Source of the DNA: a virus
IMG/VR virus record: IMGVR_UViG_3300044716_000918
Coordinates: 1 to 22,625 of that record
DNA length: 22,625 nucleotides
Reading direction: 5' to 3' (one strand)
The notes beneath the pieces are model-generated. The model was not told where the DNA came from. It was given only the letters and a program-made list of their open reading frames with translations, and did not search any database. Positions 15,203 to 20,577 of the stretch are shown piece by piece. Positions within the stretch are counted from its first letter, which is position 1, and each line of letters opens with the position of its first letter. The position numbers were made by a program, and so were the translations under genes.

Positions 15203-15843
15203 TGCCGTTCGTCGCAGGCAATGAGAATCGGGTCAGCTTCCCGAGCACGTTGTTCAGCCAGGCCACCGGCGTACTCTCCGGCACGGACTTGCACGGGCTG
15301 GTCGCCGTGATGCTGGCGTCCGGGTCATCGGGACTGTCGGTGACGTGGAATGGTGCGCCCTGCACACTGCTCGTCACCGCCCCGACGGCCGACGGGCAGG
15401 TGCTCCGACTCTACGGAATCGACGACCCGACGGCAGGCAACGTTGAGGCGACGTGGACGGGCGGTGCGGACTGCTGGTTCGCGTGGCAGTGCTTTTCCGG
15501 GCGCAATGGCGTGCGGGCGTCGTCGGCCACGGCAGACAGCGGGTTCAGCGGAACGGCGCAGACGCGATCCGTCACCAGCGCGAGCGGCGACGATGTCGCC
15601 GATTTCTTCATTGCGGGCGCCTCGTCCACGATTGGGGCGGGGCAAACACCGGCATGGACCGCGAGCAATCGTGCCGGCTACTGGATGCACGGCAGCTACG
15701 AAGCCGCCAGCGGCACGACGACGGACATGTCGTGGACGCCGGGATCGGCTGTGTGGTTTCACCATGTGGCCGTCGCCCTGCAGGCGGCCGGCGGCGGCGG
15801 CCCGCCCGCCAACACGCACCGCCTCACCATCCCGATGGGCTGA
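15202..15843 (+). CDS. Beta-sandwich adhesion protein
   Basis: 213 aa; its ATG shares one base with the previous stop (TAATG). The sequence follows the pattern of a widespread extracellular beta-sandwich domain in bacterial exoproteins and phage fibres: LHGLVAVMLASGSSGLSVTWNGAPCTLL, QVLRLYGIDDPTAGNVEATWTGGAD, WQCFSGRNGV, then SGDDVADFFIAGAS and WFHHVAVALQAAGG at the end, where the 'vsv..va.....p.t.nv.vt.sg' and 'sg.d' phrases are characteristic. A Gly-rich linker (GGGG) and a short tail follow. Likely a displayed domain on the tail tip or head. No enzymatic motif is visible. Confidence 0.55.
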   Translation: MPFVAGNENRVSFPSTLFSQATGVLSGTDLHGLVAVMLASGSSGLSVTWNGAPCTLLVTAPTADGQVLRLYGIDDPTAGNVEATWTGGADCWFAWQCFSGRNGVRASSATADSGFSGTAQTRSVTSASGDDVADFFIAGASSTIGAGQTPAWTASNRAGYWMHGSYEAASGTTTDMSWTPGSAVWFHHVAVALQAAGGGGPPANTHRLTIPMG

Positions 15844-15849
15844 CCTGCC

Positions 15850-16692
15850 ATGGCGATTACCTCTCCCGCCCAGCTGCTCGACGCGCTTGCGAACAACTCG
15901 AGCCGCCTCGTCATCGACAAGGCCTCGCTCCCCAACGCCGTCGCAGGGCAGCTGTTCAGCCTCTGGCGCGCGACCGGCCAGCCCGCGCAGGGCGCGATCC
16001 CGGGCACCACGCCAGCGGTCCCGACCTCGGCGACGCTCGGCGCGTTCTCGTTCACGAACCAGACCGCCCCGAACACCAGCTACCTCGGCTGGCTCGCGCT
16101 CGTGGCGGGCAACAACGCGCAGTCGTGGGAGGTGCATGACCGCATCGCCCACATGGGCACGCTGTTTCTCAACATCACCACGTCGCAGCCGATCACCGGA
16201 CTCGACATCGGGACGGGGGGGCTCAATCCGCCCGCCGCGCGACTCGGCGCGTCGAACTTCTCCGATGTGCAGTGGTTCCTCGAGGTCTACGCGGACGGGG
16301 GCGCGACGGCCAGCAACGCGACCGTCAACGTCACGTTCGGCGACAACTCGTCGGCGAACCTCGCGGTGATCCCGGTCGGCGGCACGCTACGCGCCGGGCG
16401 GCTCATCCCGCTCACGCCGTTCATTCAGGCGGCGGACCAAGGGAAGTTCATCCGGCAGATCAACTCGGCGATCCTCTCGACCTCGACCGGGACCGCGGGC
16501 AACTTCGGCTTTACCTGCATGCGCCAGCGCACGGTCGTCCCGACCCTGCTGGCGAACCTGCAGGCCGTGGCGGACTGGGCGGACCTCGGGTTCCCCGAAG
16601 TGCCGAACGATTCGTGCCTGCAGCTGGTCTGCACCACGTCGGCGACCAGCACCGGCACGCTGCGGGGCCAAGGCAAGATCGCGCACGGATGA
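15850..16692 (+). CDS. Virion structural protein, large beta-rich type
   Basis: 280 aa. Begins with a helix (PAQLLDALANNSSRLVIDKASL) then AGQLFSLWRATGQPAQGAIP and YLGWLALVAGNNAQSWEVHDRIAHMGTLFLN, resembling structural proteins scattered through phage genomes, in which an N-terminal helix carries 'kas.p..agq..slwra.G.pg.g..P'. The middle is Asn/Ser/Thr-rich beta (NVTFGDNSSANLAVIPVGG), and the end has a helical segment (LLANLQAVADWADLGFPEVP) plus two Cys. The role (decoration or tail component) is not defined by the sequence. The next gene starts nine bases after its stop, with a ribosome binding site in between. Confidence 0.6.
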   Translation: MAITSPAQLLDALANNSSRLVIDKASLPNAVAGQLFSLWRATGQPAQGAIPGTTPAVPTSATLGAFSFTNQTAPNTSYLGWLALVAGNNAQSWEVHDRIAHMGTLFLNITTSQPITGLDIGTGGLNPPAARLGASNFSDVQWFLEVYADGGATASNATVNVTFGDNSSANLAVIPVGGTLRAGRLIPLTPFIQAADQGKFIRQINSAILSTSTGTAGNFGFTCMRQRTVVPTLLANLQAVADWADLGFPEVPNDSCLQLVCTTSATSTGTLRGQGKIAHG

Positions 16693-16700
16693 GGTAGCCC

Positions 16701-17396
16701 GTGGAGACCGCCCCCCGCACGGCGGAGCTGCGGCCGCCGCGTGGCGGCGCGGCCCTCTGGTTCTACGACGAGCCGGCGGGCCAGCTCGCGATCGATGCGT
16801 TCTTCAACCCGGCCGTCGCGCGCGTCGAGACGCTTGCCGACACGGCGACCGGCGCCGATCAGGTCGGCGGCCTGCTGGCGCTCCCAGCGGGCGAAGACAC
16901 CGCGAGCGCCAGCGATAGCGTCACCGAGACGCTGTCCACCGGCAGCACCGCCCTCTCGCGCACGCTCGCCGACACGGTCACCGTCGCGGACGCCGTCGGG
17001 GGCGTGCAGGCCGTGCCGGCCGGTGCGGACACGGTCACCGCCGCCGATGCCGTGACGGCCACGCTGCAGAGCGACACGGCGCTGAGTCGCACGCTCGGCG
17101 ACACGGCGACGCTTGCCGAAGCCGACGCCTGGGCGCTGACGTTCCCGGCGCTGGCCGATGCCATCGCGGCGACCGACGCCGCGCTGGTGCGGCAGGCGAT
17201 CGTGGCGGCCGACGTGGCGGTCGCAACGGATGCCGTGGTCGCGACCCTCACGCCGCCAGGCGTGGTGACCGCACCGCCGCTGGTCGTTGACGTGCGCCTC
17301 GCCCCCGTGCTCCAGCTCGACCCGCGCCTCGCGCCACAGCTGGCGCTCGAGCCGAGCTTGGCCCCGGTCCTGTCTCTCACCCCTCGTGTCCAATGA
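16701..17396 (+). CDS. Repeat-containing fibre or tail protein
   Basis: 231 aa from GTG 16701, preceded by GAGG at 16691-16694. After an N-terminal segment with GGAALWFYDEPAGQLAIDAFFNP (typical of a coat-like attachment domain), about seven units of 18-22 residues follow, each centred on D(T/A)x3-4(A/S)D(A/S)V, as in RTLADTVTVADAVGGVQAVP. The C-terminus has a proline/valine-rich repeat (LVVDVRLAPVLQLDPRLA then PQLALEPSLAPVLSLTPR), a different short periodicity. Such tandem beta-type repeats occur in fibre shafts. No homologue comes to mind, and a rod-like fibre is inference. Confidence 0.65.
   Translation: METAPRTAELRPPRGGAALWFYDEPAGQLAIDAFFNPAVARVETLADTATGADQVGGLLALPAGEDTASASDSVTETLSTGSTALSRTLADTVTVADAVGGVQAVPAGADTVTAADAVTATLQSDTALSRTLGDTATLAEADAWALTFPALADAIAATDAALVRQAIVAADVAVATDAVVATLTPPGVVTAPPLVVDVRLAPVLQLDPRLAPQLALEPSLAPVLSLTPRVQ
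16827..17261 (+). repeat. Seven tandem 18-22-residue protein repeats
   Basis: The units start at ETLADTATGADQV, EDTASASDSV, RTLADTVTVADAV, ADTVTAADAV, RTLGDTATLAEAD, ADAIAATDAAL and ADVAVATDAVV. Units 1, 3 and 5 share an (E/R)TL(A/G)DT start, so a two-unit super-repeat of about 43 residues is visible at protein level. At DNA level copies have diverged, apart from short runs such as GACACGGTCACCG. Confidence 0.7.
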
Positions 17397-17764
17397 GCCT
17401 CACGCTGACCCTCGATGTCTGGGATCCCACCGGGACCAACAACCCGGAGGTGACGGTCACCAACCGCAACACCGGCGCGGCCGTCACCGACGCCACGGTC
17501 ACGGTGACGATCCGCCGAGACGACGGCACCGACGCGGGCGCGGCCCTCGCCGGCGCGCTGGCGTCTCCCCTCTCGCTCACGCATCAGGGCTCGGGCGTCT
17601 ACAGTGTCGCCGTCACGCAGGCGCAGAGCGCGGCGGCCGGCATCACGCTGGCGGCCGGCGGGCGCTTGCTGCTGGACTACCGCGCTGTCGCGTCGGGGCT
17701 GCCCGAGCAGGCCGAGCCGATTCGCCAGGTGTGCCGCGTCGGCCGCAAGCGAGACGCCACATGA
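17393..17764 (+). CDS. Ig-like domain protein
   Basis: 123 aa, ATGA overlap with the repeat protein. The sequence has the strand order of a single Ig-like domain: NPEVTVTNRNTGAAVTDATVTVTIRRDDGT, then SLTHQGSGVYSVAVTQAQ and LTLAAGGRLLLDYRAVASG-like sequence, where 'dAtVtvtird..G.' and 'GsGvYsv.v' are common in phage and bacterial surface Ig-fold proteins. It ends in a basic tail (CRVGRKRDAT). A role as a virion-displayed binding domain or fibre cap is inferred. Confidence 0.6.
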   Translation: MSLTLTLDVWDPTGTNNPEVTVTNRNTGAAVTDATVTVTIRRDDGTDAGAALAGALASPLSLTHQGSGVYSVAVTQAQSAAAGITLAAGGRLLLDYRAVASGLPEQAEPIRQVCRVGRKRDAT

Positions 17765-18363
17765 CCACGCCGCACGACGACTGGCACGACTGGAAGCGGC
17801 TGCAGTCGCTTGACTGGCCGGCCCGCCCCGATCCGATCGCGCGGGCGCTGTGGTCGGTCGCGGGCGTGCTGCTGCTCGCGCTGGTGCTCGGCGGGCTGGT
17901 GGGCTACTGCACGGCGATTCCGGATCCGCGCCCCCGCGAGCGGGCGTTGCGCGACTCGCTGGCGGCGGCGCGCGTCGTGGCGGCGCAGGCCCGGGCCCGC
18001 GTCGAGACGGTGACGGTCACGGTCACGCAGGCGCGCGACCGGTGGCTGGCGGCAGCAGCGCAGGTCGGCACGGTGAGCGCCGAGACGCCCCCGCCGATTC
18101 GCGCGCTGGTGCTGGCGGGGTCTGAGATGGCCGACGCCTGCGGAGAGCTCGTGCGCACGTGCGGCGCGGCGGTGTCGGCGGAATCGACCCGGGCGGCCGT
18201 GGCCGAGTCGCTGGCCGTCGTCGTCACCCGTGACCGGGACCGGCTCGCGCGGGGGTGTCGCGTGTTCGGCGTGCCGTGCCCACAGGTCGGCGTCGGGGCG
18301 GCGCTCACGCCGACCGGCGTCCAGCCCGCCGTGACGCTGACGGTGCCGCTGAGGTGGCCGTGA
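17761..18363 (+). CDS. Membrane-anchored helical protein, second i-spanin candidate
   Basis: 200 aa, ATGA-coupled to the Ig-like gene. A charged N-terminus (about 28 aa) precedes one membrane segment at residues 29-50 (ALWSVAGVLLLALVLGGLVGYC). Beyond it are Ala/Arg-rich helices (about 60-105 and 138-163) suited to coiled-coil formation, five Cys residues, and a strand-like C-terminus (GVGAALTPTGVQPAVTLTVPL). An N-in, single TM, long periplasmic helix layout is that of an Rz-like inner-membrane spanin, and the length is closer to lambda Rz than the 12310-12570 protein. It ends the rightward late genes, 6 kb from the Rz1-like lipoprotein. It could also be a tail-assembly or superinfection membrane protein. 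Confidence 0.6.
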   Translation: MTTPHDDWHDWKRLQSLDWPARPDPIARALWSVAGVLLLALVLGGLVGYCTAIPDPRPRERALRDSLAAARVVAAQARARVETVTVTVTQARDRWLAAAAQVGTVSAETPPPIRALVLAGSEMADACGELVRTCGAAVSAESTRAAVAESLAVVVTRDRDRLARGCRVFGVPCPQVGVGAALTPTGVQPAVTLTVPLRWP

Positions 18364-18369
18364 TCCGTC

Positions 18370-18387
18370 GAGCCGGATAGACGGCTC
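18370..18387 (+). terminator. Candidate terminator between convergent genes
   Basis: GAGCCG (18370-18375) pairs with CGGCTC (18382-18387) around a 6-nt loop, then TTG. It lies in the 29-bp gap between a rightward gene and a leftward lipoprotein gene, where a terminator is needed. The stem is short and the T-run poor, so it is weak or bidirectional at best. Confidence 0.4.
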
Positions 18388-18392
18388 TTGAT

Positions 18393-18809
18393 CTACCGAG
18401 GCCCCGGCCGACCCCTACGAATGTCCGGATTGCAGTCGGTCCGGAAGGCGAGGCAGCCGGTAATGCGCCACCCGGTCGCGCTGGCCGGGTCTCGCACCTG
18501 CACCGTCGCCGCATAGGCGTCCGGGAGGCACGCGATATCGGCCGTCGCGGTCGCGCCTGCGTCGATGGGGGCGATACCACGGCGACACACTTCGAAGCTC
18601 GCGCCGGGGCCGCCGTTGTAGTCGCCCAGCGTGTGGTCCCACAGCACAACGCGGTAGTCGCCAGTGCCCCCGTGGTTCTTGACCGTCACCGTGTAGGTCA
18701 GGCCGGAGACCGAGAACCGCTCGACCGTGAGATTCGGAGGACCGCTGGGCCCCGTGGCGCGGTCGCAGGCGGCGAGAGCAACGGCAGCGATGACGGCGGT
18801 GTGACGCAT
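18393..18809 (-). CDS. Leftward Ig-like lipoprotein, possible lysogenic-conversion gene
   Basis: 138 aa. The N-terminus (MRHTAVIAAVALAAC) is a short lipoprotein signal with lipidated Cys15. The mature protein begins DRATGPSGPP and continues with LTYTVTVKNHGGTGDYRVVLWDHTL, a single Ig/CARDB-like beta domain, plus four further Cys that could form disulfides. Third positions are mostly G or C, supporting coding. A weak AAGG site lies before the ATG. It reads against the flanking late genes, next to the repressor, the place where phages often carry genes expressed in the lysogen. Surface lipoproteins of this kind can block receptors or alter the host envelope. No specific family is recognised. 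Confidence 0.65.
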   Translation of the reverse strand: MRHTAVIAAVALAACDRATGPSGPPNLTVERFSVSGLTYTVTVKNHGGTGDYRVVLWDHTLGDYNGGPGASFEVCRRGIAPIDAGATATADIACLPDAYAATVQVRDPASATGWRITGCLAFRTDCNPDIRRGRPGPR

Positions 18810-18848
18810 CGGCGGAACCTTCGGGTTGGGGTTACGTATTCGGAATCT

Positions 18849-19028
18849 ATGCGCCGCCTGTGCGACCTGCCGGGCGGCGGTGCGATCTGCGAGGGCGACG
18901 ACGGCCGACGCTGGCTGGTCATCCCTCTGCCTGCCGGCGTCCTCGAGTCGGCGGCCGAGGCGTGCCCGCCGCCGTCAGCGCCGCCGCCTCCTCTGGACCC
19001 TCCCTTGCCGCTGCGGCTGGTGCGCTGA
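18849..19028 (+). CDS. Small ORF antisense to the repressor 3' end
   Basis: 59 aa. It starts in the 109-bp gap between the two leftward genes and its last 110 bases overlap the repressor gene antisense. Nearly every codon ends in G or C, and the beginning (MRRLCDLPGGGAICEGDDGRRWLVIP) reads like a small folded domain with two Cys; the rest is proline-rich and less informative. There is no clear Shine-Dalgarno, though an AT-rich stretch precedes it. It may be a chance frame, because antisense frames of GC-rich genes are often open. Confidence 0.3.
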   Translation: MRRLCDLPGGGAICEGDDGRRWLVIPLPAGVLESAAEACPPPSAPPPPLDPPLPLRLVR

Positions 19029-19338
19029 CCGACAACATCGGGTCGCCCAGTCGGCGCCGGGCGTCGTGCACCACGTCGGCCACCGTGCGGCTGACCCGCT
19101 CAGCCGCGTCCAGCATCCCGAAGGCGTGCGCGTGCTCGGCGTCTCGCATCGGCGAATGCTTGGCCGCCCACGCCTCAAGGTCCGAGACGGCTTCGGTCGG
19201 GATCCGACCCTTCTCGTAGCCGTTCCACGTCTGCCGCGAGACGCCATTCTCGGCGCCAGCGTCCTCCTGGCTGATGTCGCGCCATGCCCGGGCGACCCGC
19301 AGCCGCGCTGCCAGCGTTGACAAGATGTCGGCTGTCAT
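18919..19338 (-). CDS. XRE-family repressor (CI-like)
   Basis: 139 aa from the ATG at 19338. An XRE helix-turn-helix lies at residues 10-60, with the core SQEDAGAENGVSRQTWNGYEKGRI at 23-46. The rest is a helical segment (AHAFGMLDAAERVSRTVADVV) and a Pro/Ala-rich C-terminus. There is no S24/LexA-like peptidase domain, so SOS-type self-cleavage is unlikely and induction would need an antirepressor or other signal. It is transcribed away from the early operon, as expected for a lysogeny repressor. A composite inverted-repeat motif covers its start codon (19319-19344), consistent with autoregulation. A longer start (19398) would add 20 residues without domain support. Confidence 0.8.
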   Translation of the reverse strand: MTADILSTLAARLRVARAWRDISQEDAGAENGVSRQTWNGYEKGRIPTEAVSDLEAWAAKHSPMRDAEHAHAFGMLDAAERVSRTVADVVHDARRRLGDPMLSVSAPAAAAREGPEEAAALTAAGTPRPPTRGRRQAEG

Positions 19339-19344
19339 GCGACA
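19319..19344 (+). promoter_or_regulatory. Composite operator, copy A (at repressor start)
   Basis: The plus strand reads GACA-N3-TGTC-N3-TGTC-N4-GACA. The repressor ATG (minus strand, 19338-19336) lies inside it. The same 26-bp geometry appears in opposite orientation at 19718-19743. Both also contain TTGACAA, 2 nt, TGTCGGC (19317-19332 and 19731-19746). Binding here would shut off the repressor's own expression; that is inferred. Confidence 0.55.
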
Positions 19345-19717
19345 TTCCGTCCGACGGTGGGGCGCTCGTACCGGCACCGGCCACGTGAAGCACGCCACGT
19401 GGCGAATCCTCGGGGGTGAAGGTGTCGCGGGGCAGAGTACCCAAATCCGGGCAACGCAGGCGTGCGACCCGGTCCGGCAGTCCCCGCATCACCGGCAGGA
19501 CGGCGCCTGTACCGGCGTCGAGAGCGGCCAGCTTGGGCGGATCCTGCTGACGACAGGTCACCGACGAAGCCCGCCGCCACGGCACTCGCGTGTATCAGCG
19601 GTCGAGATTCCCGGGTTACTGCCGGGTAAACGCTCGTCATGTCCCCTCCGGAGCCGGCCTCGTCCCCCGGCTTGGTTGCCCCGACGCCTCGGGGCAGCAC
19701 GGCGGGGACTCGCATTT
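19345..19717. other. Intergenic control region without a convincing gene
   Basis: This 373-bp stretch lies between the two composite operators. Codon patterns are mixed in all frames. A leftward frame ending at 19335 reads into the repressor start with an ATGA overlap, which is how neighbours are coupled here, and could be a gene of about 101 aa from 19640 (MTSVYPAVTRESRPLIHASAV...). Its third positions are not clearly GC-rich, so I do not call it. CCGGGTTA/CCGGGTAA is repeated near 19609-19628. It may hold the repressor promoter, an RNA or an attachment site. Confidence 0.4.
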
Positions 19718-19743
19718 TGTCGGGCGACACTTGACAAACTGTC
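19718..19743 (-). promoter_or_regulatory. Composite operator, copy B (early promoter)
   Basis: The minus strand reads GACA-N3-TGTC-N3-TGTC-N4-GACA, the mirror-oriented partner of 19319-19344. It covers the TTGACA at 19731-19736. On the plus strand this includes TGTCGGGCGACA (19718-19729) and GACA-N3-TGTC (19733-19743). A repressor bound here would cover the -35 element of the rightward early operon. Confidence 0.55.
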
Positions 19744-19758
19744 GGCATGTGTGAATCT
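19731..19758 (+). promoter_or_regulatory. Candidate early promoter (PR-like)
   Basis: TTGACA at 19731-19736, a 16-nt spacer, and GAATCT at 19753-19758 preceded by TG at 19750-19751 (extended -10 style). The -10 is poor. It lies about 50 bp before the first early gene at 19806, whose ATG has no obvious Shine-Dalgarno, so a short leader is likely. Confidence 0.4.
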
Positions 19759-19770
19759 TGGTGTCAGCCG

Positions 19771-19787
19771 CCCGACGCGGTGTCGGG
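19771..19787. repeat. Inverted repeat in the early leader
   Basis: CCCGAC (19771-19776) pairs with GTCGGG (19782-19787) around 5 nt. It contains TGTC at 19781-19784, a half-site of the composite operators, and may be an extra binding site or an mRNA hairpin. Confidence 0.35.
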
Positions 19788-19805
19788 CCACCCAACGATA
19801 CCACA

Positions 19806-20018
19806 ATGCGCGAACAGCGACAGGAACCCTACTGCACCTTCACCGAAGCCGCGACGCTCATTGGCGTCACGCGCCAGACGGTGCACGAGTGGGCCAAGGC
19901 CGGCCGCATCCGGACCCGCGAGGTCGCGGGGCGCCGAGTGCTTTACCGCCGACAGGTCCAGCAAGTGGCCGCAGAACGCCGAGCGGCAATTCTGGCCTCC
20001 CTCCCGGTGGCGTCATGA
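19806..20018 (+). CDS. Excisionase/MerR-like helix-turn-helix protein
   Basis: 70 aa. The winged-helix-type DNA-binding domain spans residues 11-52: TFTEAATLIGVTRQTVHEWAKAGRIRTREVAGRRVLYRRQVQQ, which has the 'teAA.llGvsr.tv..w.k.GrI....v.gr..y...dv' pattern of the HTH_17/MerR-like family. In phages such small proteins are excisionases or Cro-like early regulators. No integrase is in the window, so a Cro-like role beside the repressor is as likely as excision. ATG at 19806 follows the divergent region and composite operator B. Its stop overlaps the next ATG. Confidence 0.75.
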   Translation: MREQRQEPYCTFTEAATLIGVTRQTVHEWAKAGRIRTREVAGRRVLYRRQVQQVAAERRAAILASLPVAS

Positions 20019-20383
20019 CGTTGGTGGCGCGCGCGCTCTCATGGGTGGACGGTACGCCCGTCGCGGCCCCGTCTGGCAGTCCGAGGACGGAGCAGTCCGC
20101 GCCCAATCGGGAACGGGGGCGCCGGCTGGCGCTGGTGCGCGCGGCCACCGATCCGGTGCGGCCGAAGTCGTCGTCGGTGCGCCGGCTCCGCATCGGGCAC
20201 GCGCGGCCGCAGGAGGCGCTGGTGGACGCCATCGACGCGGCGCTCGACGCGACCCCGCCCTACGCCATGGCGCACGCCGAGGCGGGCTGGCTCGCGCTGC
20301 TGGCGGACCTCAAGGCGCACTTCGTGGCCCGCACGCGGGCCGGTCGCGCCGAGGCGGAGTACGCGAGGCTCGACGACGAATGA
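20015..20383 (+). CDS. Unknown early protein
   Basis: 122 aa, ATGA overlap with the HTH gene. The N-terminal half is basic and disordered-looking (SPRTEQSAPNRERGRRLALVRAATDPVRPKSSSVRRLRIG), while the C-terminal half is helical (ALVDAIDAALDATPPYAMAHAEAGWLALLADLKAHFVARTRAGRAEAEYARL). No membrane segment or recognised motif. It is coupled to the next gene as well, so it belongs to the early operon. Nucleic acid binding is conceivable from the basic arm but not demonstrated. Confidence 0.55.
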   Translation: MTLVARALSWVDGTPVAAPSGSPRTEQSAPNRERGRRLALVRAATDPVRPKSSSVRRLRIGHARPQEALVDAIDAALDATPPYAMAHAEAGWLALLADLKAHFVARTRAGRAEAEYARLDDE

Positions 20384-20472
20384 TCCGCACCGCGCTTCTG
20401 GCGCTCGGCCTGTGCCTCGTCCTGCCGGTCGTGGTCGGCGAGTGGCGGGCGCTCTGGCGGCGCAGACGGTAG
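20380..20472 (+). CDS. 30-aa single-span membrane peptide
   Basis: ATGA-coupled to the preceding gene. The product MIRTALLALGLCLVLPVVVG followed by EWRALWRRRR has one hydrophobic span (about residues 4-20) and a strongly basic C-terminus, so the C-terminus should face the cytoplasm. It resembles small membrane peptides in early phage operons, but no function is recognised. A translated gene is supported by the coupling and the sensible membrane topology. Confidence 0.5.
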   Translation: MIRTALLALGLCLVLPVVVGEWRALWRRRR

Positions 20473-20482
20473 GCAAAGAGGT

Positions 20483-20511
20483 GCCCCGGCGTGGCAGCCA
20501 CCACCCGGGGC
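20483..20511 (+). terminator. Nested stem-loop in the early operon gap
   Basis: GCCCCGG (20483-20489) pairs with CCGGGGC (20505-20511), and inside it GTGG (20491-20494) pairs with CCAC (20498-20501). It starts 11 bases after the micro-peptide stop. There is no T-run, so it could be a partial terminator, processing site or mRNA-stability element separating early genes. A 6-bp GGGGCG/CGCCCC pair (20530-20535, 20556-20561) follows before the next ribosome binding site. Confidence 0.45.
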
Positions 20512-20577
20512 GTGGCCGGCGGGAGAATTGGGGCGACCGCCGACGCCGAATCATACGCCCCGCATGGAGATCAAGCA

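Noticed and set aside
18370-18387. Strong intrinsic terminator at the convergent junction
   Set aside because: The stem is only 6 bp and the downstream T-run is poor, so it is listed as a weak candidate only.
20491-20577. Earlier start for the coiled-coil early protein
   Set aside because: The added residues are Gly/Ala-rich with no support, and ATG 20578 has a well-placed GGAGA site.
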